A DNA stretch of 64,000 bases from Pseudomonas linyingensis (GTDB lineage Bacteria > Pseudomonadota > Gammaproteobacteria > Pseudomonadales > Pseudomonadaceae): NCBI RefSeq assembly GCF_900109175.1, contig NZ_FNZE01000005.1:62001-126000 (forward strand). Reading direction: 5' to 3'. The position numbers and the translations under genes are program-made. How positions within the stretch are numbered: position 1 is the stretch's first letter; each line of letters begins with the position of its first letter. Of the stretch, positions 56,610 to 64,000 are shown piece after piece. The notes under the pieces were generated by a model that saw only the letters and a list, made by a program, of their open reading frames with translations, was not told the DNA's origin and made no database searches.

Positions 56610-56696
56610 GTTACCGGCTGCCCCAGATGCCGTTACAGCATGATGCCGCGGTAACACCTCGGCCCGACCAGGTAACCGTCGCCGCCCTGTCGTTAC
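56610..56696 (-). promoter_or_regulatory. Cluster of GTTAC/GTAAC half-sites, probable CbrB enhancer
   Basis: Five half-sites: GTTAC at 56610 and 56632, GTAAC at 56651 and 56672, GTTAC at 56692. On the minus strand 56656-56631 reads TGTTAC-N14-GTAACG, close to the TGTTAC/GTAACA inverted repeat reported for CbrB. They lie about 75-160 bp upstream of the -24 element, the range of an enhancer. The arrangement supports CbrAB control. Confidence 0.6.
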
Positions 56697-56704
56697 CGCG
56701 ACGC

Positions 56705-57790
56705 TCAGGCCACCCCGCATGCCGCCTTCTCCCCCCACACCGGCGCGGCCGCGTCCAGCCTGAGCGAAGGTCGCGCCTGCCCCGGCGTGCGCGACAGGCG
56801 CGGTGCGGGCGCCACCTGCAGCATGCCGTCGAGCGGCTGGTACACCCCGCGCGCCTGCAGGTGCGGATGCTGCGGCGCCTCGTCCAGCGTCAGCACCGGC
56901 GCGAAGCAGGCGTCGCTGCCTTCCAGCAGCGCGCACCACTCGGCCTGGGTGCGGGTGGCGAACAGCTCGGCTAGGCACTGGCCGTGCGCCTCCCAGTTGG
57001 CCGGCTCCTCCCGCCCTTCGTAGAGGTGCTCCGGCGCGTCGCTGCGTTCGAGCAGCTCGCGGTAGAACTGCGGCTCCAGCGGGCCGACGGCGATCTCGCG
57101 GCCGTCGGCGCAGGTGTAGCAGCGGTAGTACGGCGCGGCGCCGCCGAGCAGGCTCTGCTCGCGCGCCAGCTCCAGGCTGCTGCCGGCGAAGAAGCTCATC
57201 AGCGAGGACACGCCGTCGACGATGGCCGCATCGATCACCTGGCCGAGGCCAGAACGCTCGCGCTCCCACAGCGCCGTCATGATGCCGAAGGCGAGGAACA
57301 TCGAACCGCCGCCGAAGTCGCCGACCAGATTGAGCGGCGGAATCGCCGTGCCTTCGCGGCCGCCGATGGCGGCCAGCGCGCCGGTCAGGGCGATGTAGTT
57401 GATGTCGTGGCCGGCGGCCCTGGCCAGCGGGCCGCTCTGCCCCCAGCCGGTCATCCGCCCGTAGACCAGCCGCGGATTGCGCGCGCGCAGCACCTCCGGC
57501 CCGAGGCCGAGGCGTTCCATCACCCCGGGGCGGAAGCCCTCGATCAGCACGTCGGCCTGGTCGGCCAGTTCCAGGCAGCGCTCGCGCCCGGCCGCGCTGC
57601 GGATGTCCAGCACCAGCACCGAGCGCCCGCGGTCGGCCACCGGGTTGGGCCAGCCGTTGCCGCCCTCGCGCTCGATGCGCACCACGTCGGCGCCCATGTC
57701 GGCGAGCAGCATGGCGCAGTGCGGTCCGGGGCCGATGCTGGCGAATTCGAGCACGCGCAGGCCGGCCAGCGGCCCCGGGTTGGTCGTCAT
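56705..57790 (-). CDS. CaiB/BaiF-family CoA-transferase
   Basis: 361-residue class III CoA-transferase. The start MTTNPGPLAGLRVLEFASIGPGPH is typical, followed by LADMGADVVRIEREGG and the catalytic Asp in LNLVGDFGGGSMFLAFG (near 170). Members move CoA between carboxylic acids or act as alpha-methylacyl-CoA racemases; AMACR-like wording (RGRSVLVLDIRSAAG, GVMERLGLGPEVL) favours the racemase group. Last gene of the acyl-CoA operon, starting at the base next to the ligase stop. In branched-chain catabolism a methylacyl-CoA racemase would fit. Confidence 0.88.
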   Translation of the reverse strand: MTTNPGPLAGLRVLEFASIGPGPHCAMLLADMGADVVRIEREGGNGWPNPVADRGRSVLVLDIRSAAGRERCLELADQADVLIEGFRPGVMERLGLGPEVLRARNPRLVYGRMTGWGQSGPLARAAGHDINYIALTGALAAIGGREGTAIPPLNLVGDFGGGSMFLAFGIMTALWERERSGLGQVIDAAIVDGVSSLMSFFAGSSLELAREQSLLGGAAPYYRCYTCADGREIAVGPLEPQFYRELLERSDAPEHLYEGREEPANWEAHGQCLAELFATRTQAEWCALLEGSDACFAPVLTLDEAPQHPHLQARGVYQPLDGMLQVAPAPRLSRTPGQARPSLRLDAAAPVWGEKAACGVA

Positions 57791-59428
57791 TCAGAAGCCC
57801 TCCGCCTGTTCGCCACTGATCAGATGGTCGCGATAACGCTCGCGCAGCACCTTCTTGTTGATCTTGCCGGTGGCGGTCAGCGGCACCTGGTCGATGACCA
57901 CCGCATCGGGCATCCACCACTTGACGATGTGCGGCTCCAGGTGGGCCAGCACGCTGCGCACGCAGATCTCCACGTCATGGTGCGGCTCGATCACCAGCAG
58001 CGGACGCTCCTCCCATTTCGGGTGGAACACGCCGACCACCGCGGCGATCTTCACCCCCGGGCAGGCGGCGGCGACGTTCTCGATGTCGATCGAGCTGACC
58101 CACTCGCCGCCCGACTTGATCACGTCCTTGCTGCGGTCGGTGATGCGCATGAAGCCGTCGGCGTCCAGGGTCGCAATGTCGCCGGTGTCGAACCAGCCGT
58201 CGGCGTCCAGGGCACTCTTCTCGCTGCGGAAATAGCGCTCGATGGTCCACGGGCCGCGTACCAGCAGCTGGCCGGGGCTTTCGCCGTCGCGCGGCAATTC
58301 ATTGCCGTCCTCATCGACGATCTTCAACTCGATGCCGAATTGCAGGCGGCCCTGGCGGGTCCAGATCACCTCGTCGGTGGCCTCCTGGCCACGGGCGGCC
58401 AGTTTCGGCGTCGGCGTCGATATCACGCCCAGCGGGCTGGTCTCGGTCATGCCCCACAGCTGGCGAATGGTCACCCCGTACTTGCCCTGGAACTTCTCGG
58501 CCATCGCCCGCGGCACGGCGGAGCCGCCGATCACCAGCCGATCCAGGCTGCCGGCGTCCTCGCCGCTGCGCTCGAGGTGGTCCAGGTACATGGTCCAGAT
58601 GGTCGGCACGCCGCCGGAGAAGGTCACCCCTTCACTCTTGATCAGTTCCTGCAGGCTGCGGCCGTCCATCTTGTCGCAGGGCAGCACGAATTTGCAGCCG
58701 TTGATCGCCGCGGCGAACGGCAGGCCCCAGGCGGTGCCGTGGTACAGCGACGAGCACGGCATCACGCAGTCGAAGGCCGACAGACCGAATGCCCCGCTGA
58801 GGCCGGCGGCCAGTGCGTGCAGCACCACCGAGCGGTGGCTGTACAGCACGCCCTTGGGATCGCCGGTGGTGCCGGAGGTGTAGCAGAGCACCGCGCCGGC
58901 GTTCTCGTCGAAGATCGGCCAGTCGAGCGGTTGCTCGGCGGCGATCAGCGTCTCGTAACTGGGCGCCGGCATCTCGCCCGGTTCATCGCAGTCGCGATCC
59001 GACAGGACGATGAAGTGGCGGATGTGCTCGAGATGCGGCAACAAGCGCGCCACGATGGGGGCGAAGCTGCGATCGAACAGCAGCACGCTGCTGCCGGCAT
59101 GGTTGAGGGTGTAAGCGATCTGCTCGTCGGACAGCCGTGGGTTAGCGGTGTGCAGCACCGCGCCGATGCCCGGTACGGCGAAGAACAGCTCGTAGTGGCG
59201 GTGGGTGTTCCAGGCCAGCGAGGACACACAATCGCCCTCGCCGATGCCGAGGCGCTGCAACATCGCCGCCGCCTGGGCGGCGCGGGTCGCGAGCCCGCGG
59301 TAGTCGTAGCGCCACAGTGGCTCGTCAACCAGCCTCGAGACAATCTCGGTGTCACCATGGGCGCAAGCGGCATGTTTGAGGATGCCGCTGATCAGCAGTG
59401 GGGCCTTCTGCATCAGACCTTCAAGCAT
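57791..59428 (-). CDS. Fatty-acyl-CoA synthetase (AMP-dependent ligase)
   Basis: 545 residues of the ANL superfamily. The P-loop YTSGTTGDPKGVLYSH (near 180), GMTETSPLGV, the adenylate-binding WFDTGDIATLD and the C-terminal lysine in TATGKINKKVL are all present. It activates a medium or branched acid to acyl-CoA with ATP and CoA. Its leader carries AACAAGAACAAGAA right ahead of AGAGGAAA, a likely Hfq/Crc site. It lies 87 bp after the enoyl-CoA hydratase, the largest gap in the operon. Confidence 0.92.
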   Translation of the reverse strand: MLEGLMQKAPLLISGILKHAACAHGDTEIVSRLVDEPLWRYDYRGLATRAAQAAAMLQRLGIGEGDCVSSLAWNTHRHYELFFAVPGIGAVLHTANPRLSDEQIAYTLNHAGSSVLLFDRSFAPIVARLLPHLEHIRHFIVLSDRDCDEPGEMPAPSYETLIAAEQPLDWPIFDENAGAVLCYTSGTTGDPKGVLYSHRSVVLHALAAGLSGAFGLSAFDCVMPCSSLYHGTAWGLPFAAAINGCKFVLPCDKMDGRSLQELIKSEGVTFSGGVPTIWTMYLDHLERSGEDAGSLDRLVIGGSAVPRAMAEKFQGKYGVTIRQLWGMTETSPLGVISTPTPKLAARGQEATDEVIWTRQGRLQFGIELKIVDEDGNELPRDGESPGQLLVRGPWTIERYFRSEKSALDADGWFDTGDIATLDADGFMRITDRSKDVIKSGGEWVSSIDIENVAAACPGVKIAAVVGVFHPKWEERPLLVIEPHHDVEICVRSVLAHLEPHIVKWWMPDAVVIDQVPLTATGKINKKVLRERYRDHLISGEQAEGF

Positions 59429-59440
59429 GTTGATTTCCTC

Positions 59441-59456
59441 TTCTTGTTCTTGTTTT
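59441..59456 (-). promoter_or_regulatory. A-rich Hfq/Crc-type motif before the acyl-CoA ligase
   Basis: Minus strand AAAACAAGAACAAGAA, 13-28 nt upstream of the ATG at 59428 and abutting GAGGAAA. Fits the AANAANAA pattern twice. Confidence 0.5.
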
Positions 59457-59515
59457 CAACGAATATCGTCGGCCAATGGCCGTAAAGCGCAGGGAAATCC
59501 AGACCTACAGTCAGG

Positions 59516-60289
59516 TCACTGGTGGGTGAAGCGCGGCTCGCGCTTCTCGACGAAGGCGGCCATGCCCTCCTTCTGGTCGGCGGTGGCGAACACCGAATGG
59601 AACACCCGGCGCTCGAAGCGCACGCCCTCGCTGAGGCTGGTTTCGTCGACGCGGTTGATGCACTCCTTGATCATCATCGCCGCAGTCAGCGACTTGCCGG
59701 CGATGGCGTGCGCCGCCTTGAGGGTTTCCTCGAGCAACTGATCGACTGGGAACACCCGCGCCACCAGCCCGGCGCTCTCGGCCTCGCTGGCCAGCATCAT
59801 GCGTCCGGTCAGGCACATCTCCATGGCCTTGGCCCGGCCGATGGCACGGGTCAGGCGCTGGGTGCCGCCGATCCCGGGCAGCACGCCGAGGGTGATTTCC
59901 GGCAGGCCGAAACGGGCGTTGTCGGCGGCGTATATGAAGTCGCACATCAGCGCCAGCTCGCAGCCGCCGCCCAGCGCGTAGCCGGCGACCGCGGCGACGA
60001 TCGGCTTGCGCCGCGCGGCGATGCGGTCGGCCTGGGCGAAGTGGTCGTCGTGGTAGATCTGCGGAAACTGCTTGTCCGCCAGTTCCTTGATGTCCGCGCC
60101 GGCGGCGAAGGCCTTGCTCGAACCGGTGAGGACGATGCAGCCGATCTGCGGATCGGCCTCCAGGCGGTCGAGCACCTGGTTGAGTTCGCCGACCAGCTGC
60201 GAGTTGAGCGCATTCAGCGCCTGGGGGCGGTTCAGGGTGACCAGGGCGACGCGCTCCTGGATCTCAAGCAGCAGGGTTTCGTAGCTCAT
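59516..60289 (-). CDS. Enoyl-CoA hydratase
   Basis: 257-residue crotonase that hydrates 2-enoyl-CoA. Catalytic glutamates lie in [23 protein letters not shown] (one) and the second in the preceding [14 protein letters not shown] helix; oxyanion-hole residues in [12 protein letters not shown]. The second of two close ATG codons (60289) is taken because GGAG stands 7 nt before it. In the operon it follows the dehydrogenase by 2 bp. Resembles the FadB1x-type hydratase of P. putida. Confidence 0.93.
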   Translation of the reverse strand: MSYETLLLEIQERVALVTLNRPQALNALNSQLVGELNQVLDRLEADPQIGCIVLTGSSKAFAAGADIKELADKQFPQIYHDDHFAQADRIAARRKPIVAAVAGYALGGGCELALMCDFIYAADNARFGLPEITLGVLPGIGGTQRLTRAIGRAKAMEMCLTGRMMLASEAESAGLVARVFPVDQLLEETLKAAHAIAGKSLTAAMMIKECINRVDETSLSEGVRFERRVFHSVFATADQKEGMAAFVEKREPRFTHQ

Positions 60290-60291
60290 GT

Positions 60292-61425
60292 TCATTCTCC
60301 GAGGTTGCGCGCAATCACCAGGCGCTGGATGTCGCTGGTGCCTTCGTAGATCTGGCAGACACGCACGTCGCGGTAGATGCGTTCCACCGGGAAATCCTTG
60401 AGGTAGCCGTAGCCGCCGAGGGTCTGGATCGCCGCGGAGCAGACCTTCTCGGCCATTTCCGAGGCGAACAGCTTGGCCATCGACGCCTCCACCAGCGCCG
60501 GGCAGCCGGCGTCGCGCAGGGCGGCGGCGTGCAGGACCATCTGCCGCGCCACGGCGATCTGGGTCGCCATGTCGGCCAGGCGGAAGGCCACCGCCTGGTG
60601 CTCCAGCAGCGCCTTGCCGAACGCTTCACGCTCACGGGCGTAGTCGCGCGCCACCTCGAAGGCCGCGCGGGCCATGCCCACCGACTGCGCGGCGATGCCG
60701 ATGCGCCCGCCTTCGAGGTTGGCCAGGGCGATGCGGTAACCGTCACCCTCCTCGCCCAGGCGCTGGGAGACCGGTACGCGCAGGTCCTCGAAGGCGATCT
60801 GGCAGGTGTCCGAGGCATGCTGGCCGAGCTTGTCCTCGACGCGCACCACCTGGTAGCCGGGGCTGTCGGTAGGCACGATGAAGGCGCTGATGCCGCGCTT
60901 GCCGGCCGCCGGATCGGTGACGGCGAAGACGATCACCGTGCCGGCGTGCTGGCCGGAGGTGATGAACTGCTTGGCGCCGTTGAGCACGTAGCTGTCGCCG
61001 TCGCGACGGGCGCGGGTGCGCAGGTTGCTGGCGTCGGAGCCGGCCTGCGGCTCGGTGAGGGCGAAGGCGCCGATCTGCTCGCCGCGCGCCAGCGGGACGA
61101 GGAAGCGGCGCTTCTGCTCGTCGTTGCCGAAGCGCAGGATCGGCACGCAGCCCACCGAGTTGTGCACGCTCATGATGGTCGAGCAGGCGCCGTCGCCGGC
61201 GGCGATCTCCTCCAGCGCCAGGGCATAGGCCTGGTAGCCGGTGTCGCTGCCGCCCAGCTCCTCCGGTACCAGCATGCCGAAGAAGCCGAGTTCACCCATC
61301 TCGCGGATCGCCTCGGTGGGATAGCGGTGTTCGCGATCCCACTCCTCGGCGAACGGGCGCAGGCGTTCCTGGGCGAACTGGCGCGCCATCTCGCCGATGC
61401 TCAGTTGTTCGTCGGTCAGCAGCAT
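60292..61425 (-). CDS. Acyl-CoA dehydrogenase, probable short/branched-chain type
   Basis: 377-residue FAD enzyme with [55 protein letters not shown] and the catalytic Glu in [14 protein letters not shown]. It should introduce the 2,3-double bond into acyl-CoA. Together with the HSD10-like SDR and thiolase it resembles the 2-methylbutyryl-CoA (isoleucine) route; straight short-chain acyl-CoA is an alternative. AGGAGA precedes the ATG. Confidence 0.92.
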   Translation of the reverse strand: MLLTDEQLSIGEMARQFAQERLRPFAEEWDREHRYPTEAIREMGELGFFGMLVPEELGGSDTGYQAYALALEEIAAGDGACSTIMSVHNSVGCVPILRFGNDEQKRRFLVPLARGEQIGAFALTEPQAGSDASNLRTRARRDGDSYVLNGAKQFITSGQHAGTVIVFAVTDPAAGKRGISAFIVPTDSPGYQVVRVEDKLGQHASDTCQIAFEDLRVPVSQRLGEEGDGYRIALANLEGGRIGIAAQSVGMARAAFEVARDYAREREAFGKALLEHQAVAFRLADMATQIAVARQMVLHAAALRDAGCPALVEASMAKLFASEMAEKVCSAAIQTLGGYGYLKDFPVERIYRDVRVCQIYEGTSDIQRLVIARNLGE

Positions 61426-61436
61426 GGCCAGTCTCC

Positions 61437-62621
61437 TCAGTCCAAAAGCTCGACGGCGACGGCCGTGGCCTCGCCGCCGCCGATGCAGATGGCCGCCACG
61501 CCGCGGCGCAGGCCGTGGCTGCGCAGCGCCGCCAGCAGGGTCACCAGGATGCGCGCGCCGGAGGCGCCGATCGGGTGGCCGAGGGCACAGGCGCCGCCGT
61601 GAACGTTGACCTTGGCGTGGTCCAGGCCCAGCTCGCGCATCGCGACCATGCTGACCACGGCGAAGGCCTCGTTGATCTCGAACAGGTCGACCTGGTCCAG
61701 ACTCCAGCCGGTACGCTGCATCAGGTTGCGGATCGCGCCGATGGGCGCGGTGGGGAATAGGTTGGGCGCATCGGCAAAACCCGCATGGCCGCAGATCACC
61801 GCCTGCGGGCGCAGGCCGTGGCGCTCGGCTTCGGACTGGCGCATCAAGAGCAGCGCCGCGGCGCCGTCGGAAATCGAGCTGGAGTTGGCCGCCGTCACCG
61901 TGCCGCCGTCGCGAAACGCCGGGCGCAGGGTCGGGATCTTCTCCGGGCTGGCCTTGGGCGGCTGTTCGTCATGGGCGACCAGGCGCTGCTCGCGGCCCTG
62001 GGTCTGCAGCGGGACGATCTCATCGGCGAAGTAGCCGTCGGCCATGGCATCGCGGGCGCGCTGCAGCGAAGCCAGCGCGTAGGCGTCCTGCTCCTCGCGG
62101 CTGAAGCCGTACTGCTGGGCGCAATCCTCGGCGAAGGTACCCATCAGGCGGCCCTTGTCGTAGGCGTCCTCCAGACCGTCGAAGAACATATGGTCGAGCA
62201 CCTTGCCGTGGCCCATGCGGTAGCCGCCGCGGGCCTTGTCGAGCAGGTAGGGGGCGTTGGACATGCTCTCCATGCCGCCGGCGACGATGATCTCGGCGCT
62301 GCCGGCGCGCAGCAGGTCGTGGGCGAGGATGACCGTCTGCATGCCCGAGCCGCACATCTTGTTCAGGGTGTTGCACAGGGTGGAGCGGGCCAGCCCGGCG
62401 CCGAGGGCGGCCTGGCGCGCCGGGGCCTGGCCGAGGCCGGCGGGCAGCACGCAGCCCATCAGCACTTCCTGCACCGCGTCCGCCGGCAGGCCGCTGCGTT
62501 CCACCACCGCGCGGATGGCGGCGGCGCCCAGTTCGGTCGCCTTGAAGCCCTTGAGGTCGCCCTGGAAGCCGCCCATAGGGGTGCGGGCGCTGCTGACGAT
62601 GACGATCGGATCTTCTTTCAT
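61437..62621 (-). CDS. Acetyl-CoA acetyltransferase/thiolase
   Basis: 394-residue thiolase. The acyl-enzyme cysteine is in [19 protein letters not shown] (near 90), the His in [21 protein letters not shown] (near 350) and the second Cys in [15 protein letters not shown] (near 380). The ATG at 62621 ([11 protein letters not shown]) follows AGGGG; a methionine six codons upstream overlaps the previous stop. Cleaves 3-ketoacyl-CoA (perhaps 2-methylacetoacetyl-CoA) or makes acetoacetyl-CoA. Corresponds to FadAx-like thiolases. Confidence 0.94.
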   Translation of the reverse strand: MKEDPIVIVSSARTPMGGFQGDLKGFKATELGAAAIRAVVERSGLPADAVQEVLMGCVLPAGLGQAPARQAALGAGLARSTLCNTLNKMCGSGMQTVILAHDLLRAGSAEIIVAGGMESMSNAPYLLDKARGGYRMGHGKVLDHMFFDGLEDAYDKGRLMGTFAEDCAQQYGFSREEQDAYALASLQRARDAMADGYFADEIVPLQTQGREQRLVAHDEQPPKASPEKIPTLRPAFRDGGTVTAANSSSISDGAAALLLMRQSEAERHGLRPQAVICGHAGFADAPNLFPTAPIGAIRNLMQRTGWSLDQVDLFEINEAFAVVSMVAMRELGLDHAKVNVHGGACALGHPIGASGARILVTLLAALRSHGLRRGVAAICIGGGEATAVAVELLD

Positions 62622-62635
62622 GGACTTTTCCCCTT

Positions 62636-63400
62636 TCATTTGGCGGCCATGCGCAGGGCGCCGTCGAGACGGATCACCTCGCCGTTGAGCATGCTGTTCT
62701 CGACGATGTGCCGCACCAGCGCGGCGTACTCCTCGGGCCGGCCGAGGCGCGGCGGGAACGGCACGCCGGCGGCCAGCGAGGCACGCACCTCGTCGGTCAT
62801 CCCGGCCATCATCGGCGTCTCGAAGATCCCCGGGGCGATGGTCATCACGCGGATGCCGTAGCGCGCCAGCTCGCGGGCCGCCGGCAGGGTCATGGCGACC
62901 ACCCCGCCCTTGGAGGCGGCGTAGGCGGCCTGGCCGATCTGCCCATCATAGGCGGCGATGGAGGCGGTATTGATGATCACCCCGCGCTCACCGCCCGCGT
63001 CCGGCTCGCCCTCGGCCATCGCTTCGGCGGCCAGGCGCAGCATGTTGAAACTGCCGATCAGGTTGATGCCGACGATGCGGCTGAAGCTTTCCAGGCCGTG
63101 CGGGCCATTGCGGCCGAGAACCTTCTCGCCGCCAACCACGCCAGCGCAGTTGACCAGCCCGTGCAGCGCGCCGAAGGTTTCGCGCGCCGCCGCCACGGCA
63201 TTGCGGGCGGCATCTTCATTGGTGATGTCGGCCACCAGGCCGCGGGCGTTGGCGCCCAGCTCGGCGGCGCGGGCCTCGACGGCGGCGGCGAGATCGACCA
63301 GCAGCACCTTGGCGCCCGCCTCGATCAGCCCCTTGGCGGTGGCCGCGCCCAGCCCGGAGGCCGCGCCGGTGACTAGAAAAACCTTGTTGTGGATTTGCAT
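62636..63400 (-). CDS. 3-hydroxyacyl-CoA dehydrogenase type II-like SDR
   Basis: 254-residue short-chain dehydrogenase: [20 protein letters not shown] (NAD binding), [10 protein letters not shown], and the catalytic Ser-Tyr-Lys with YAASKGG near 162. The wording matches HSD17B10/FadB2x, which oxidise 2-methyl-3-hydroxybutyryl-CoA in isoleucine breakdown. First gene of the operon, downstream of a leader region with a 16-codon ORF. Start [12 protein letters not shown] directly before the Rossmann strand. Confidence 0.93.
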   Translation of the reverse strand: MQIHNKVFLVTGAASGLGAATAKGLIEAGAKVLLVDLAAAVEARAAELGANARGLVADITNEDAARNAVAAARETFGALHGLVNCAGVVGGEKVLGRNGPHGLESFSRIVGINLIGSFNMLRLAAEAMAEGEPDAGGERGVIINTASIAAYDGQIGQAAYAASKGGVVAMTLPAARELARYGIRVMTIAPGIFETPMMAGMTDEVRASLAAGVPFPPRLGRPEEYAALVRHIVENSMLNGEVIRLDGALRMAAK

Positions 63401-63509
63401 GGCGAATCTCTCTCGAACAGCCGCGAAGCGGCCTTGCTGCGTGCAGCCGGGTGCCCGCGCACGGACGGCGCAACGTCTTGATCTGGATTTTTTGGGAGGT
63501 GGCGAACGA

Positions 63510-63560
63510 CTAGTCGGGCAGGCCCGCGGGGGGATGCACGATCGGGAAGCAGGGCGGCAT
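63510..63560 (-). CDS. Possible 16-residue leader peptide of the acyl-CoA operon
   Basis: Minus strand ATG at 63560 reads [16 protein letters not shown] and stops at 63510. A strong AAGGAAA site lies 6-10 nt upstream and AACAAGAAA (Hfq/Crc-type) just before it. 109 bp separate it from the SDR start. Proline-rich (six of sixteen), with consecutive CCC codons, which could stall ribosomes. Evidence is the site quality and position only; no homologue known to me. Confidence 0.4.
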   Translation of the reverse strand: MPPCFPIVHPPAGLPD

Positions 63561-63698
63561 GGCGGTTTCCTTTCTTGTTATGGGCCCCGACGCACACTCA
63601 GCAACCGCTGGCAGTTGTCGTCTAGAGCCTTGGAAGCACGGCAAGCGTGTTGACTTCATATTGGTCAGCCACCGCCCGCCCGACAATGGCCGTTCTTC

Positions 63699-64000
63699 TC
63701 AATCTGCGTGACCGTTTTGGCCAATCGCCGGCGCGAGGATCAGCGTGCGGTAGTGGCCGGGGTTGGTCCCCGTCCACTTGCGAAAGGCCTTGTAGAACGC
63801 ACTGACGTCGGCGAAACCAAGGCGCTCGGCGATCTCGCCGAAGGTCACCTCGGCGTCGGCCAGCCAGGCGGTGGCCATCTCCTGGCGCACGGCATCCTTG
63901 ATCGCCTGGTAGGACTGACCGACCTCGGCCAGACGCCGGCGCAGGGTCGAGGGCGACATGCACAGCGCCTGCGCCAGCGCCTCGCTGGTCGGCCACTGCT
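63699..64000 (-). CDS. AraC-family regulator, C-terminal part, continues beyond the window
   Basis: About 100 residues from the window edge to the stop at 63699. Two helix-turn-helix motifs of an AraC domain are visible: SEALAQALCMSPSTLRRRLAEVG and FGEIAERLGFADVSAFYKAFRKWTG, ending TNPGHYRTL. The N-terminal domain is outside. It is co-directional with the acyl-CoA operon, about 300 bp upstream of the SDR gene, so it probably controls it. The 298-bp gap between holds the operon promoter and leader ORF. Confidence 0.88.
   Translation of the reverse strand, partial: QWPTSEALAQALCMSPSTLRRRLAEVGQSYQAIKDAVRQEMATAWLADAEVTFGEIAERLGFADVSAFYKAFRKWTGTNPGHYRTLILAPAIGQNGHAD

Noticed and set aside
56984-59485. 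833-codon plus-strand frame opposite the CoA-transferase and acyl-CoA ligase
   Set aside because: Both minus-strand genes have full catalytic motifs; the plus frame is compositional.

Overview
The window is a GC-rich (about 65%) bacterial chromosome segment, almost certainly from Pseudomonas sensu lato. The evidence is the valine-catabolic mmsAB block, a BqsRS/CarRS-like two-component operon with PepSY partners, a CrcZ/CrcY-type Crc-antagonist small RNA with a sigma-54 promoter, the long-form serine acetyltransferase and the short intergenic hairpin repeats. No rRNA, tRNA, CRISPR array, prophage or intact insertion sequence was seen. Genes are tightly packed, with many 1-17 bp overlaps.

Layout. 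1-2931: two tandem paralogous dCache-GGDEF diguanylate cyclases (the first cut by the window edge). 3151-5287: cysI plus its DUF934 partner, closed by a bidirectional terminator. 5360-9464: a hypothetical gene, an AcuI/YhdH-type reductase, sohB, an SCP2-domain protein and a serine acetyltransferase. 9757-16005: a sulfide/persulfide-oxidation operon (metallo-beta-lactamase persulfide dioxygenase, DUF442-SQR fusion, SulP transporter, rhodanese, DUF2892, and an unusual thioredoxin-like/CcdA-like membrane fusion), followed by remnants of a multihaem cytochrome and a methyltransferase. 16375-23087: oxidative-stress genes (dps, katG, ahpF) and small hypotheticals. 23221-26585: an E. coli-type cytochrome bd operon with three small accessory genes (cydP-cydA-cydB-cydX-ybgE). 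26753-29362: a two-PepSY/response regulator/histidine kinase operon. 29536-35445: a LysR regulator divergent from the valine-degradation operon (mmsA, mmsB, HIBYL-CoA hydrolase, acyl-CoA dehydrogenase).

35591-55255 is a patchwork of mostly single-gene units: hypotheticals, DUF3775, an EamA transporter with a divergent LysR regulator, cupin, polysaccharide pyruvyl transferase, PhzF, GlpQ-like lipoprotein, a frameshifted LTA-synthase-family remnant, a beta-propeller protein, corA, patatin, a YiiX-like hydrolase, topB, a GlxA-type regulator divergent from a cysteine hydrolase, an intact LTA-synthase-like membrane sulfatase and a dehydrogenase. 55400-56704 holds a lipoprotein gene and the Crc-antagonist small RNA with its sigma-54 promoter and likely CbrB sites. 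56705-63400 (minus strand) is a six-gene acyl-CoA degradation operon that resembles the isoleucine/2-methylbutyryl-CoA pathway, with an AraC-type regulator at the right edge.

How it fits together. Two themes stand out. (1) Sulfide and respiratory/oxidative stress: the sulfide-oxidation operon and the bd-oxidase operon each carry a 16-bp ATAC-N8-GTAT palindrome upstream, so a shared persulfide-responsive repressor is a testable idea. (2) Catabolite control: the small RNA carries six A-rich Hfq/Crc-type motifs, and similar motifs sit just ahead of the start codons of mmsA, mmsB, the isobutyryl-CoA dehydrogenase, the acyl-CoA ligase, the SQR fusion and a 16-codon leader ORF of the second acyl-CoA operon. 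The window may therefore hold both the titrating RNA and several regulated mRNAs.
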